In this document: positions 9,316 to 16,465 of the stretch, piece by piece
Position numbering within the stretch: position 1 is the stretch's first letter
How the letters are laid out: each line of letters opens with the position of its first letter
NCBI GenBank assembly: GCA_964390795.1
Contig: CAYMLQ010000006.1
Coordinates: 1-52,440, forward strand
DNA: 52,440 nucleotides
Reading direction: 5' to 3'
Origin: CAYMLQ01 sp964390795
GTDB taxonomy: Bacteria; Verrucomicrobiota; Kiritimatiellia; RFP12; UBA1067
Translations under genes and position numbers: made by a program
Notes under the pieces: generated by a model
Told to the model about the DNA's origin: nothing
The model's input: the letters and a program-made list of their open reading frames with translations, nothing else
The model's database searches: none

Positions 9316-9630
9316 ATGCAACGAGTCGCCTTCAAGATGAAACTGAAACCGGGCTTTGAGGCCGAGTACAAGCGGCGGCACGACGAGATCTGGCCGGAGC
9401 TGTCACTTAAGCTGCGCGAGGCGGGGGTCTCCGACTACTCGATCTTTCTCGACCCGGAGACGCTGATCCTCTTCGCCGTGCAGAAGGTGGCCGAAGACAA
9501 CACGGCGCATCTGTTGCCGCAAGACCCCGTGGTCCGCAAATGGTGGGACTATATGGCCGACCTCATGGACACGAATCCCGACCACTCGCCGGTGTGCGTG
9601 CCGCTGAAAGAAGTGTTTCACGCGGACTAA
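9316..9630 (+). CDS. rhaM: L-rhamnose mutarotase
   Basis: Interconverts alpha and beta anomers of L-rhamnose. The 104-aa length is the normal family length. The N-terminus reads as a typical RhaM (RVAFKMKLKPGFEAEYKRRH), and His22 matches the catalytic histidine of the E. coli enzyme; the WWDYMADLMDTNPD segment near the C-terminus is also diagnostic. AAAGGAG lies 8 bp before the ATG. It follows the M24 gene by 22 bp and probably ends this operon. No rhamnose isomerase, kinase or transporter is in the window, so it is the only dedicated rhamnose-metabolism gene here, supporting the rhamnosidase call for the GH106-like genes. The stop is followed after 1 bp by the degenerate antitoxin repeat. 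Confidence 0.93.
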   Translation: MQRVAFKMKLKPGFEAEYKRRHDEIWPELSLKLREAGVSDYSIFLDPETLILFAVQKVAEDNTAHLLPQDPVVRKWWDYMADLMDTNPDHSPVCVPLKEVFHAD

Positions 9631-9631
9631 C

Positions 9632-9758
9632 GATACGAGTACGGTCACTCTTAGTCTATCGTTTCAGGACACCTTGATCGGCGAGGTGGACGCGTTGGCG
9701 CGTCGTGAGTCGAGGTCGCGCTCAGACCTTCTGCGCGAGGCTGCATCTCTACATCCAG
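9632..9758 (+). pseudogene. Dead partial copy of the antitoxin gene (direct repeat copy 1)
   Basis: This stretch matches 9906-10034, the 5' part of the intact antitoxin gene, over about 127 bp with roughly seven substitutions and one 2-nt deletion by my alignment; the middle 79 or more bases are identical. The start codon is ATG to ACG (9635-9637), and the deletion near 9746 shifts the frame, so it cannot make the antitoxin. The match begins 1 bp after the rhaM stop and ends where a GC-rich hairpin starts. It looks like a remnant of a duplicated or replaced toxin-antitoxin unit. Confidence 0.85.
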
Positions 9759-9761
9759 AGG

Positions 9762-9786
9762 TGGCGCGCGACCTCCGGGCGCGCCA
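9762..9786. repeat. GC-rich hairpin at the end of the antitoxin remnant
   Basis: TGGCGCGC (9762-9769) and GCGCGCCA (9779-9786) are perfect inverted arms around a 9-nt loop. It begins 3 bp after the homology of the direct repeat stops. No T-run follows, so it is a weak terminator candidate and may instead mark the recombination junction. Confidence 0.5.
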
Positions 9787-9872
9787 TGCGCATGATTTCG
9801 CGACTGTTTGCGAACGGAACATTCAAAATATTAGAACTGCTGCTTAAAACGGTCGGTCGGAAATTTTTCCAA

Positions 9873-9902
9873 TTGACGATGGCCATACAAACTTTGTATG
9901 GT
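9873..9902 (+). promoter_or_regulatory. Promoter with palindromic operator of the toxin-antitoxin pair
   Basis: A perfect palindrome CCATACAAA-C-TTTGTATGG occupies 9883-9901. It is embedded between a -35-like TTGACG (9873-9878) and a -10-like TATGGT (9897-9902), 18 bp apart. RHH antitoxins usually repress their own promoter through such sites. The -10 would place transcription start at about the A of the ATG (9909), so the mRNA may be leaderless; no Shine-Dalgarno is present. Confidence 0.6.
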
Positions 9903-9908
9903 ATTGAT

Positions 9909-10166
9909 ATGAGTACGGTCACCTTTAATCTATCGTTTCAGGACACCTTGATCGGCGAGGTGGACGCGTTGGCGCGTCGTGAGTCGAGGTCGCGCTCAGA
10001 CCTTCTGCGCGAGGCCGCCCGACTCTACATCCAGCGTCAAAAAAGGTGGGAGTCGCTGTTCTCGCTGGGGGACTCGGTTGTGCGGGAAGCGGACTTATCG
10101 CCGGACGATGTGGCGCATGAGATTCGGGCCGTTCGCAAGGCCAAAGGCATGAAGACGCCCGGATGA
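9909..10166 (+). CDS. Ribbon-helix-helix (CopG-like) antitoxin
   Basis: Antitoxin of 85 aa. The frame is open from 9705, but the ATG at 9909 starts a classic RHH domain: an N-terminal beta strand (STVTFNLSFQDTL) followed by two helices with RRESRSRSDLLREAARLYI, where SRSDLLREA is the usual turn. The C-terminal half (about 50-85, charged, EADLSPDDVAHEIRAVRKAK) would wrap the toxin. It overlaps the PIN toxin start by 4 bp (ATGA), the usual coupling of antitoxin and toxin. It probably binds the palindrome just upstream. A broken partial copy lies about 270 bp upstream. Function by family and context; no experiment implied. Confidence 0.85.
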   Translation: MSTVTFNLSFQDTLIGEVDALARRESRSRSDLLREAARLYIQRQKRWESLFSLGDSVVREADLSPDDVAHEIRAVRKAKGMKTPG

Positions 10167-10576
10167 GAATCGTCTGCGATACCAACGTGATCGTTTCCGG
10201 CATGTTGTTCGGGGGCCACTCACGCGCGATCCTTACGGCCATCGCGCAGAGACGTGTTGAAGCCTTCACCAGTCCGGCGCTCCTGCACGAGCTTCGCGAG
10301 GTTCTGCAGCGCCGCAAGTTTCGGCTCACACCAGAGCAGGTCGATGCCGTAATGGAGTTGGTCAGGGAGAGTTTCACCTGTGTGGCACCCGGCGCGACGC
10401 TGTCGGTTATCGCAGCTGATCCGGACGACGACCGAGTGCTTGAGGCAGCTCTCGTTTCCCGGGCTCGTGCGATTGTCAGCGGCGACAGCCACCTCTTGGC
10501 TCTTGGCGCGTGGCGCTCGGTCGCGGTTCTCGCCCCCGCTGACTTTGTAGCCGCCCATCTAGAGCGTTTGGCTTAA
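10163..10576 (+). CDS. PIN-domain toxin (putative ribonuclease)
   Basis: Toxin of a type II toxin-antitoxin pair, 137 aa, of the COG1569-like PIN family. The Mg-binding acidic residues are visible: Asp6 in VCDTNVIVSG, Glu in LLHELREVL, Asp in ADPDDDRVLEAA and Asp in VSGDSHLL, in the expected order. PIN toxins cleave RNA (often tRNA or rRNA) when not bound by antitoxin. It is translationally coupled to the RHH antitoxin by ATGA overlap. The stop is 89 bp before the restriction-modification gene, so two potential addiction modules are adjacent. The active site looks intact; the RNA target cannot be read. Confidence 0.88.
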   Translation: MRIVCDTNVIVSGMLFGGHSRAILTAIAQRRVEAFTSPALLHELREVLQRRKFRLTPEQVDAVMELVRESFTCVAPGATLSVIAADPDDDRVLEAALVSRARAIVSGDSHLLALGAWRSVAVLAPADFVAAHLERLA

Positions 10577-10589
10577 ACGGGGTATCCGG

Positions 10590-10619
10590 TTGACAGATTA
10601 CGAGCGTCCGTAATACAGT
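10590..10619 (+). promoter_or_regulatory. Promoter and operator-like inverted repeat of the R-M gene
   Basis: TTGACA (10590-10595, perfect -35) and TACAGT (10614-10619, -10) are 18 bp apart. The spacer holds a perfect inverted repeat, ATTACG (10597-10602) and CGTAAT (10609-10614), whose last base is the first of the -10 box. A protein bound here would block RNA polymerase. A smaller palindrome GTGTT-C-AACAC follows at 10618-10628. Restriction-modification genes are often controlled by such sites, but no separate controller gene is present. Confidence 0.6.
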
Positions 10620-10665
10620 GTTCAACACAGCAGAAAATGATGCTGTCTGAAGCGGGGAGTAATGA

Positions 10666-12726
10666 ATGATAAGGCACTCGGTTATGACCTATGTTGAACG
10701 AATCAATGCGGAGCTGGTCATACCCAAGGAATTTGACTTCGAGGCGATTGACCTGTTCGCCGGCTGCGGCGGATTATCGTTGGGGTTTGAGGCTTGCGGA
10801 ATTCGGACGTCAGGGTATGAAATGGAGCCGGATTACGTCGCCACGTATCGCGCCAATCTGGCTGGAAACTGCGAGTGTGTGCGTCTCGACGTACAGCAAG
10901 CGTATCCGAATGTTTCCGTGGTGATCGGAGGCCCTCCGTGTCAGCCTTTCAGCGTCGGTGGCAAACAGCTCGGACTGAAGGACTCGCGAGACGGGTTCCC
11001 CGTCTTCGTTGATGCTGTCGAGAAGACGAACCCGGATATTTGGGTGTTCGAGAACGTCCGCGGACTTCTCTATCGAAACAAACACTATTTTGACGAGGTG
11101 GTCACGCGACTGAAGAGCATGAACTACATCGTCGAGTATCGGCTCTTCAACGTCGTCGATTTTGGGATACCGCAAAACCGCGAGCGGCTCATTGTGGTCG
11201 GACATCGCGGCACGTTTCACTTTCCCGGTGAGGCGAATCATCGGGTCACGGCAGGCGAGGCTTTGGAGGAGCTTGCCTTTGCAGTTCCTGACGATGCGAA
11301 ATTCCTGACGGCGAGCATGGATCGTTATGTGGCGAACTACGAGAAAGCCTCAAAGTGCGTCACGCCTCGCGATCTGCATCTGGACCGCCCGGCGCGAACG
11401 CTGACCTGCCGAAATCTGGCGGGCGCGACGGGCGATATGCAGCGGATTCGCCTCGCGGATGGGCGGAGGCGACGCATCTCCGTTCGCGAAGCGGCCAGGC
11501 TTCAGAGTTTTCCGGACTGGTTCACGTTTCAGGGGACAGAGACGAGTCAGTATTACCAAGTCGGTAACGCCGTGCCTCCGCTCTTCGCCAAGCAGATCGC
11601 CGAATCGGTCAAATCGTACTTAAAGTCGAAGACGCGCTACAGCAGCTCGGAGATTGTCTATCGAAACTTGCCCGAGCAAGCCGAATTGTTCGTCATGGAA
11701 CCGCAAGAGGAGAGCAAAATAGTGCCTGATTTTATTCCTAGCAGCGACAAAGCCAAGGCCATTAAGACAGTCGTAAACGAGGCTCTCTGTATCCTCAACA
11801 GTCTCGGCATCCCCTTTGAGGGGCTTTCTGAGAGACGGTTGGAGAAAATGGGAATGGCCTTTCTGGCTGTCGCGGATGTTAGACGAAGTAACCAGTGGAA
11901 AGAGGCTAAGCAAAGCGGTAATAAGTGGGCGCCACAGACAAGGCAAATCATCGAGTACATCAACAAGAATTTCAACGAATCCATATCGAGTGGATCATAC
12001 GACGACATACGTCGAAAAGATCTCAAGTTGCTGACGGTTGCAGGAATCGTCGAGCGGAGCGCGAATAATCCCGGTGCTGCGACGAGTAATCCGACGCGAG
12101 GGTATGCGCTCAATCCGCAATTTGCATGTGTGGTTCGCGAATTCGGCACCGAAGGATGGGATGATCAGGTCGATGAGTTACTTGCCGAAACGGGAACTTT
12201 ACGAGATCGGCTCTCTGGACAGAGGAGCATAGAACCGATCTCAGTCACGATTTCCGGAGGCACGAAACTGACATTCTCGCTCGGCGAACACAATGAGCTT
12301 CAAAAAGCCGTCATTGAAGATTTCTTGCCGCGTTTCGGTTTCGGGGCCGAAGTTCTATACGTTGGCGATACTGCCAATAAATTTCTTCTTTGCGAAAAGG
12401 CCAAGCTCGGGAGGCTATCATTCTTCGAGCTTACGCATGACGAACTTCCCGATATTGTGGCTTATAGCAATGAGAAGAACTGGCTCTTCTTGATTGAGGC
12501 CGTACACAGCTCTGGGCCTATAAGTCCTGTGCGGTTGGAAGAGTTAAAACGTCTAACAAAAGCCTGTTCCGCCGATATCGTCTATGTGACGGCATTCTTG
12601 GACAGAGCGACTTTCCGAAAGTTCGCTCCGGACATTGCATGGGAGACAGAGGTTTGGATTGCCGATGCGCCGGACCATCTGATTCATTTCGATGGTGACA
12701 AGTTCTTGGGGCCATACAAGAAGTAG
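10666..12726 (+). CDS. Fused C5-cytosine methyltransferase / BsuBI-PstI-type restriction endonuclease
   Basis: Single-chain type II restriction-modification protein, 686 aa. Residues about 25-320 are a C5-cytosine methyltransferase: motif I DLFAGCGGLSLGF (from 29), motif IV GGPPCQPFS with the catalytic Cys near 92, ENVRG (about 129), QNRERLIVVG (about 170), LQSFPDWF and motif X QVGNAVPPLF (about 298). Residues about 360-686 match the PstI/BsuBI endonuclease along their length: an N-terminal helical/HTH part (WKEAK...), then GEHNELQK, VLYVGDTANK, the catalytic region LPDIVAYSN...WLFLIEAVHSSGPIS (about 594-620), and AWETEVWIADAPDHLIHFDG. GGGGAG precedes the ATG at 10666. The coding DNA, especially the endonuclease half, is visibly more AT-rich than its neighbours, suggesting transfer. 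In PstI the methyltransferase is a separate N6-adenine enzyme, so a C5 partner in the same chain is unusual. Site unknown, perhaps CTGCAG-like. Confidence 0.9.
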   Translation: MIRHSVMTYVERINAELVIPKEFDFEAIDLFAGCGGLSLGFEACGIRTSGYEMEPDYVATYRANLAGNCECVRLDVQQAYPNVSVVIGGPPCQPFSVGGKQLGLKDSRDGFPVFVDAVEKTNPDIWVFENVRGLLYRNKHYFDEVVTRLKSMNYIVEYRLFNVVDFGIPQNRERLIVVGHRGTFHFPGEANHRVTAGEALEELAFAVPDDAKFLTASMDRYVANYEKASKCVTPRDLHLDRPARTLTCRNLAGATGDMQRIRLADGRRRRISVREAARLQSFPDWFTFQGTETSQYYQVGNAVPPLFAKQIAESVKSYLKSKTRYSSSEIVYRNLPEQAELFVMEPQEESKIVPDFIPSSDKAKAIKTVVNEALCILNSLGIPFEGLSERRLEKMGMAFLAVADVRRSNQWKEAKQSGNKWAPQTRQIIEYINKNFNESISSGSYDDIRRKDLKLLTVAGIVERSANNPGAATSNPTRGYALNPQFACVVREFGTEGWDDQVDELLAETGTLRDRLSGQRSIEPISVTISGGTKLTFSLGEHNELQKAVIEDFLPRFGFGAEVLYVGDTANKFLLCEKAKLGRLSFFELTHDELPDIVAYSNEKNWLFLIEAVHSSGPISPVRLEELKRLTKACSADIVYVTAFLDRATFRKFAPDIAWETEVWIADAPDHLIHFDGDKFLGPYKK

Positions 12727-12736
12727 GATTCCGAAT

Positions 12737-15301
12737 ATGCGAAGAACAGGGACATTGATCATGTGTGCGTTGACGGTCGGCGTGCTGTCGGCTCAGTCGC
12801 TGGAGCAGCAGTTCCGCGACCTGCCGATGTCGGCGCGGCGCGGCACGGGGCCGCTGTTCTGGCTGCACGGGGATGAGTCGCCGGAGCGGCTGAACGAGAT
12901 TCTGGACAAGGTGGCGGAGAGCGGCAACGGCACCTTCACCGCTGAGTCGCGGCCGCACAAGGACTGGCTCGGCGAAGGCTGGTATAAGGACCTCGGCGTC
13001 TGCCTCGACGCGGCCAAGCGGCTGGACTTGCAGATGTGGCTCTTCGATGAGGACTGGTGGCCGAGCCAGACCGTGGGCGGCAAGGTGCCCTCGGAATATG
13101 CCGCCAAAAAATTCGTAGGCAAAGCCGTTCAGATCCCGCCCGGCGGCCGGTATGAGGGCAAGCCCGCCCAGGCGACGAATTTCATCGCGCTGGTCGCAGG
13201 GCGGCTGACGGAGCACTTCACCGTCGAGGCTGATACCCTGCTCGACCTGACCCCGCTCGCCCGCAAAGGACAGGTGGTGTGGACGCCGCCTTTCGACGGA
13301 CGGACGTGGCAGGTGATGGCCTTCTCGTGGGAGCGCGCGCCGAAGCTCAAACAGGGCAAAAGGTTCGCGGTTGACGGCATGAGCCCGGAGTGCGTGGATT
13401 GGTACATCAAGACCGTGTACGCGCCCCACCACGAGCGGTTCGGCAAGGAGTTCGGCAAGACCATCCCCGGCTATTTCTACGACGAGCCCGAGACGCCGGG
13501 CGACTGGGGCACCGCTCTCGATGAGACGTTCGACGAACGCGGCGTGGACTGGATGCGCGCGTATGTGGCGTGGATCTTTAAGCTCGAGGGCGAGGCGCAG
13601 CGCGCGGCCACTTATCAGTACGCCGAGGCCCGCGCCGAAACCTGGGGTCGCGTGATGTACGGCGGTCTCTCCGAGTGGTGCCGCGAGCGCGACGTGCTCT
13701 CCATCGGCCACTTCATGGAGCACGGCCTGCTCTATGTCAACCCGGAGTATTGCGCGGGCGACCTGATGCTCCTCCAGAAGTACAGCGACATGGGCGCGAT
13801 CGATCTGGTCTGCCGCCAGATGTACCCCGGACAGCGACCGCACGACATCTACCAGACGCCCAAGCTCGGAAGTTCCGTCTCGCATGTCTACGGCAAGGCG
13901 GACGACCGCGCCATGTGCGAGATCTTCGGCGGGTACAACCAGGCGCTCACCTATCCGGAAATGAAGTGGCTGTGCGACCAGCACCAGGTGCGCGGCATCA
14001 ACTTCCTGATCCCGCACTCGTTCAATCCCCGCGCGCCGGTCGACAAGGATTACCCGCCCTACTTCGACAACGGCGGGTTCGAGCCGCGCTACGCGCTCTA
14101 CCGCGTGTGGGCGGATTACTCCAGCCGCCTTTCGCTGCTGCTCACGGGCGGACGCCACGTCTGCCCCGTCGCCGTGCTCTTCAGCGGCAACGCCAAGCAG
14201 GTCGGCGCGTATACGACGCCGGAGGATCTCACGACGGCGCTGCAGGACGCGCTGTACGACTGCGACTGGCTGCCGCTCGAGCGCTTCGAAGATCGCATCA
14301 CGAAGATCAGCGGCAGCGAGCTGCGCCTGCACGGCGAGCGCTACCGCGTGCTGGTGGTGCCGCCCTCTGAAGGCCTCACGGTCGCCTCGCTGGAGAAAGC
14401 GAAGGCGTTTTATGAGGCCGGGGGCGTGGTGATCGGCTATGGGCGCCTGCCGACGAAGTCGCTGACGTTAGGCCAAGGCGCTGATGTGATCGCCGAACTG
14501 CGGGATGCGCTGTGGGACGCTGCGCTTGAGCCGGGGCTCGCGGCGTGCCGCACCAACAAGCGGGGCGGGCATACCTATTTCCTCGCCGAAAAACCGACGC
14601 CGGAAGAACTCGCGACCGTGTTGGCCGCTGCGGGCGTGCCGCCGGTGGTGCGCGTGCTGTCGGGCGCGACGGACAACTGGGTGCATGCGCTGCGCCGCGT
14701 GGACCGCGAGGGCCGCGACGTCGTGCTGATCGCGAACCAGAACACGAATCAGGTCGCGCGCACGCTCTCGCTGAAGATTCCCGGGGTCAGAGGCGCGCCG
14801 CAGGTCTGGGATGCGATGCGCAACGAGATAAGCGCCGTGCCGTGGCGGCAGGAGGTGGACGGCGTGACGTTTGAACTGACGCTTGAGGCGCTCGAGAGCG
14901 CGCTGGTGCGGTTCGGCGGCAAGGGTGACTACCCGCCCCGCTTCAAGGCGACGGCGAGCCCCGTGACGGTGTTCGACGTGAACGCGGACGCGTCCGCCGC
15001 TCCGGTTGTCTACCCGGTGCCGGAGCAAGGGCAGAAGAGCCCGTGCGCGGGCGTCGCGTTTCAAGGCGAGGCGGTGGTTCCCGAATGGGCGCTCAAGCCC
15101 GGACTGCGCGTGTTTCTCGCGTGCGAGATGGCGGACGGCGCGGCCGAAGACGCGGCGGCGGTGCGGGTCAACGGCGCGTATGCGGGCGGCTTCATCGGCA
15201 AGCCCTACCGCGTGGAGATCACGCGCTATCTGACGCCCGGCCGCAACACGGTGAAGATTGAGCCGTTTGCGGTCGAGAAGGTGAGGGTCGAGGTGTATTG
15301 A
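12737..15301 (+). CDS. GH106-like secreted glycoside hydrolase
   Basis: Second rhamnosidase-type protein, 854 aa from the ATG at 12737, with TAGGA 8 bp upstream and a signal peptide (RRTGTLIMCALTVGVLSAQ) cleaving near SAQ; an in-frame Met at 12692 lies inside the R-M gene. The start of the mature part, PLFWLHGDESPERLNEIL, and the motif MWLFDEDWWPSQTVGGK near residue 110 correspond to the YDExWxPSGxxGG signature of GH106 relatives. Later segments GYFYDEPETPGDWG and SIGHFMEHGLL resemble barrel active-site strands. The last 100 residues form a beta-sandwich (VNGAYAGGFIGKPYRVEIT). It begins only 10 bp after the R-M stop, so it may depend on readthrough from the R-M promoter. Substrate inferred from family only; sequence is clearly distinct from the first GH106-like protein. 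Confidence 0.75.
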   Translation: MRRTGTLIMCALTVGVLSAQSLEQQFRDLPMSARRGTGPLFWLHGDESPERLNEILDKVAESGNGTFTAESRPHKDWLGEGWYKDLGVCLDAAKRLDLQMWLFDEDWWPSQTVGGKVPSEYAAKKFVGKAVQIPPGGRYEGKPAQATNFIALVAGRLTEHFTVEADTLLDLTPLARKGQVVWTPPFDGRTWQVMAFSWERAPKLKQGKRFAVDGMSPECVDWYIKTVYAPHHERFGKEFGKTIPGYFYDEPETPGDWGTALDETFDERGVDWMRAYVAWIFKLEGEAQRAATYQYAEARAETWGRVMYGGLSEWCRERDVLSIGHFMEHGLLYVNPEYCAGDLMLLQKYSDMGAIDLVCRQMYPGQRPHDIYQTPKLGSSVSHVYGKADDRAMCEIFGGYNQALTYPEMKWLCDQHQVRGINFLIPHSFNPRAPVDKDYPPYFDNGGFEPRYALYRVWADYSSRLSLLLTGGRHVCPVAVLFSGNAKQVGAYTTPEDLTTALQDALYDCDWLPLERFEDRITKISGSELRLHGERYRVLVVPPSEGLTVASLEKAKAFYEAGGVVIGYGRLPTKSLTLGQGADVIAELRDALWDAALEPGLAACRTNKRGGHTYFLAEKPTPEELATVLAAAGVPPVVRVLSGATDNWVHALRRVDREGRDVVLIANQNTNQVARTLSLKIPGVRGAPQVWDAMRNEISAVPWRQEVDGVTFELTLEALESALVRFGGKGDYPPRFKATASPVTVFDVNADASAAPVVYPVPEQGQKSPCAGVAFQGEAVVPEWALKPGLRVFLACEMADGAAEDAAAVRVNGAYAGGFIGKPYRVEITRYLTPGRNTVKIEPFAVEKVRVEVY

Positions 15302-15370
15302 GGGCAGGCGTTTACCGACAAGCTACTGGCGGCAGACCGCGAACGAGCTGGTCGTCGAGAAGCACGTCGC

Positions 15371-15511
15371 GATTGGAGGGCGAACGTCCCCGTGAGCCGC
15401 TACTCCCAACTTTCCCCTCATTGAGCGTTGAGCGTTGGACGTTGAGCGTTCCTTCCCTGTGTCGCACGTACCGCCGGCCTGATGCACGGAGCGAGCCGCC
15501 TCTGACACAGG
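15371..15511. repeat. Intergenic cluster of three short repeat types
   Basis: The 234-bp gap between the GH106-like gene and the DJ-1 gene holds no gene I can support. It contains (a) 15371-15400, a short GC-rich element with a GGG-N7-CCC core whose plus-frame reading is LEGERPREP, a peptide I recall from repeats in related genomes; (b) 15423-15450, four heptads GAGCGTT/GGACGTT, i.e. AACGCTC-type on the minus strand; (c) 15456-15511, an 8-bp inverted repeat CCTGTGTC/GACACAGG with a 40-nt loop. The clustering suggests a landing zone for mobile short repeats. The link of (a) to other genomes is memory, not a search. Confidence 0.55.
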
Positions 15512-15535
15512 CTGCATTGACGCGCTTGTTCGCCA

Positions 15536-16222
15536 TTACCCCTGCTTTGCCTTGAGCTGGGCGATGAAGGTCTTCATGTACGGCGTGCCGTAGTCGTGCC
15601 ACGTGCGGCAGCTGATGAGGTTGCGGTCGACGACCAGCGGCTGGTTGAGGTACTCGCCGCCGAACTGGGTGATGTCGAGGGCGCACTTGGCCACGGTGGT
15701 CATCTTCCGTCCCTTGAGCACGCCCGCCGCCGCCACGATCTCCACGCCGTGGCAGACCACCGCCACGGGCTTGTTGGCCGCGAAGAAATGTTTCACGGCA
15801 CGCAGCAGATCCTGATCATAGCGCAGGTATTCGGGGGCGCGGCCGCCCGACACGAAAAGGCCCGCGTACTCCTCGGGCTTGACATCGCGGAAAGCGACGT
15901 CGGCTTTGATGTGATAGCCGGGGGCTTCCTGCGTGATGTCCCATGGGACGGCCGCGTTCGGCGGCTGCTCGTGCGTGACCATGTTGTACAGCCGCGCGTC
16001 AGGCCCAGCCACGACGACCTCGTAGCCCTCCTCCTGCAAGCGGAAAAAGGGATACAGGGTGTCCACCACTTCGGTCGCGTCGCCCACGGGCATCAGGATC
16101 TTGACCTTCGGCTTGGCCGCTTGCGCCGACCCGGTCTCGGCGGCCAGCGCGGCTCCCGTTTTGGCCAGCGCCATGGCGGCTGCGCCGGTCACCAGACTCG
16201 TGCACCATTCGCGTCGATTCAT
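15536..16222 (-). CDS. Exported DJ-1/PfpI family protein
   Basis: Protein of 228 aa. The ATG at 16222 is preceded by AAAGGA and starts a twin-arginine-like signal, MNRREWCTSLVTGAAAMAL; the upstream in-frame Met at 16243 is less likely. The mature part is a DJ-1/PfpI fold: KVKILMPVGDATEVVDTLYP, EYAGLFVSGGRAPEYLR and VAVVCHGVEI with the nucleophile-elbow Cys followed by His. Family members include proteases, chaperones, glyoxalases and deglycases; the usual oligomer-dependent catalytic Glu/His cannot be judged here. A Tat signal on this fold implies folding before export to the periplasm and recurs in PVC bacteria. Transcribed alone toward the GH106-like gene; a perfect palindrome lies just upstream. 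Activity not assigned. Confidence 0.85.
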   Translation of the reverse strand: MNRREWCTSLVTGAAAMALAKTGAALAAETGSAQAAKPKVKILMPVGDATEVVDTLYPFFRLQEEGYEVVVAGPDARLYNMVTHEQPPNAAVPWDITQEAPGYHIKADVAFRDVKPEEYAGLFVSGGRAPEYLRYDQDLLRAVKHFFAANKPVAVVCHGVEIVAAAGVLKGRKMTTVAKCALDITQFGGEYLNQPLVVDRNLISCRTWHDYGTPYMKTFIAQLKAKQG

Positions 16223-16248
16223 GCTCGTTTCCTTTCGCAACATTTACA

Positions 16249-16261
16249 TATTGTTACAATA
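16249..16261. promoter_or_regulatory. Palindrome upstream of the DJ-1 gene
   Basis: TATTGT-T-ACAATA is a perfect 6+1+6 palindrome ending 27 bp before the DJ-1 start codon (minus strand). Its position near the expected promoter suggests an operator. The divergent propeller gene starts about 205 bp away, so it could affect one or both. No regulator gene is adjacent. Confidence 0.35.
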
Positions 16262-16416
16262 ACACGCGTCCCAAGTTTATGCCATTCACAAGTGAGCGGG
16301 AACGCAGTGTCCATGGCGCAGAGTATGAGAGGTGGCAGCACGACGCTCGCGCGTGACGGTTTCATGGTGTGGAGTATGGCGCTTGTCTGGTAGCACGTCA
16401 AGACGCTGCGAGGTCG

Positions 16417-16438
16417 TCGGCGATATCAGAGTCGCCGA
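16417..16438. repeat. Inverted repeat before the beta-propeller gene
   Basis: TCGGCGA (16417-16423) and TCGCCGA (16432-16438) pair perfectly around an 8-nt loop and are followed on the plus strand by a run of A. The run is A on the plus side, and on the minus strand the T-run precedes the hairpin, so it does not fit an intrinsic terminator for either direction. It may be an operator or a small repeat. The rest of 16223-16465 shows nothing I can name. Confidence 0.35.
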
Positions 16439-16465
16439 AAAAAACAGTACCCTTAAGGCCCATAG

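Noticed and set aside
12518..14332. 604-residue minus-strand frame opposite the R-M and GH106-like genes
   Set aside because: Crosses the end of a clear R-M gene and the start of another; no start site or domain.
16417..16444. Intrinsic terminator near 16.43 kb
   Set aside because: On the plus strand the stem is followed by A, and on the minus strand the T-run comes before the stem, so neither direction fits a terminator.
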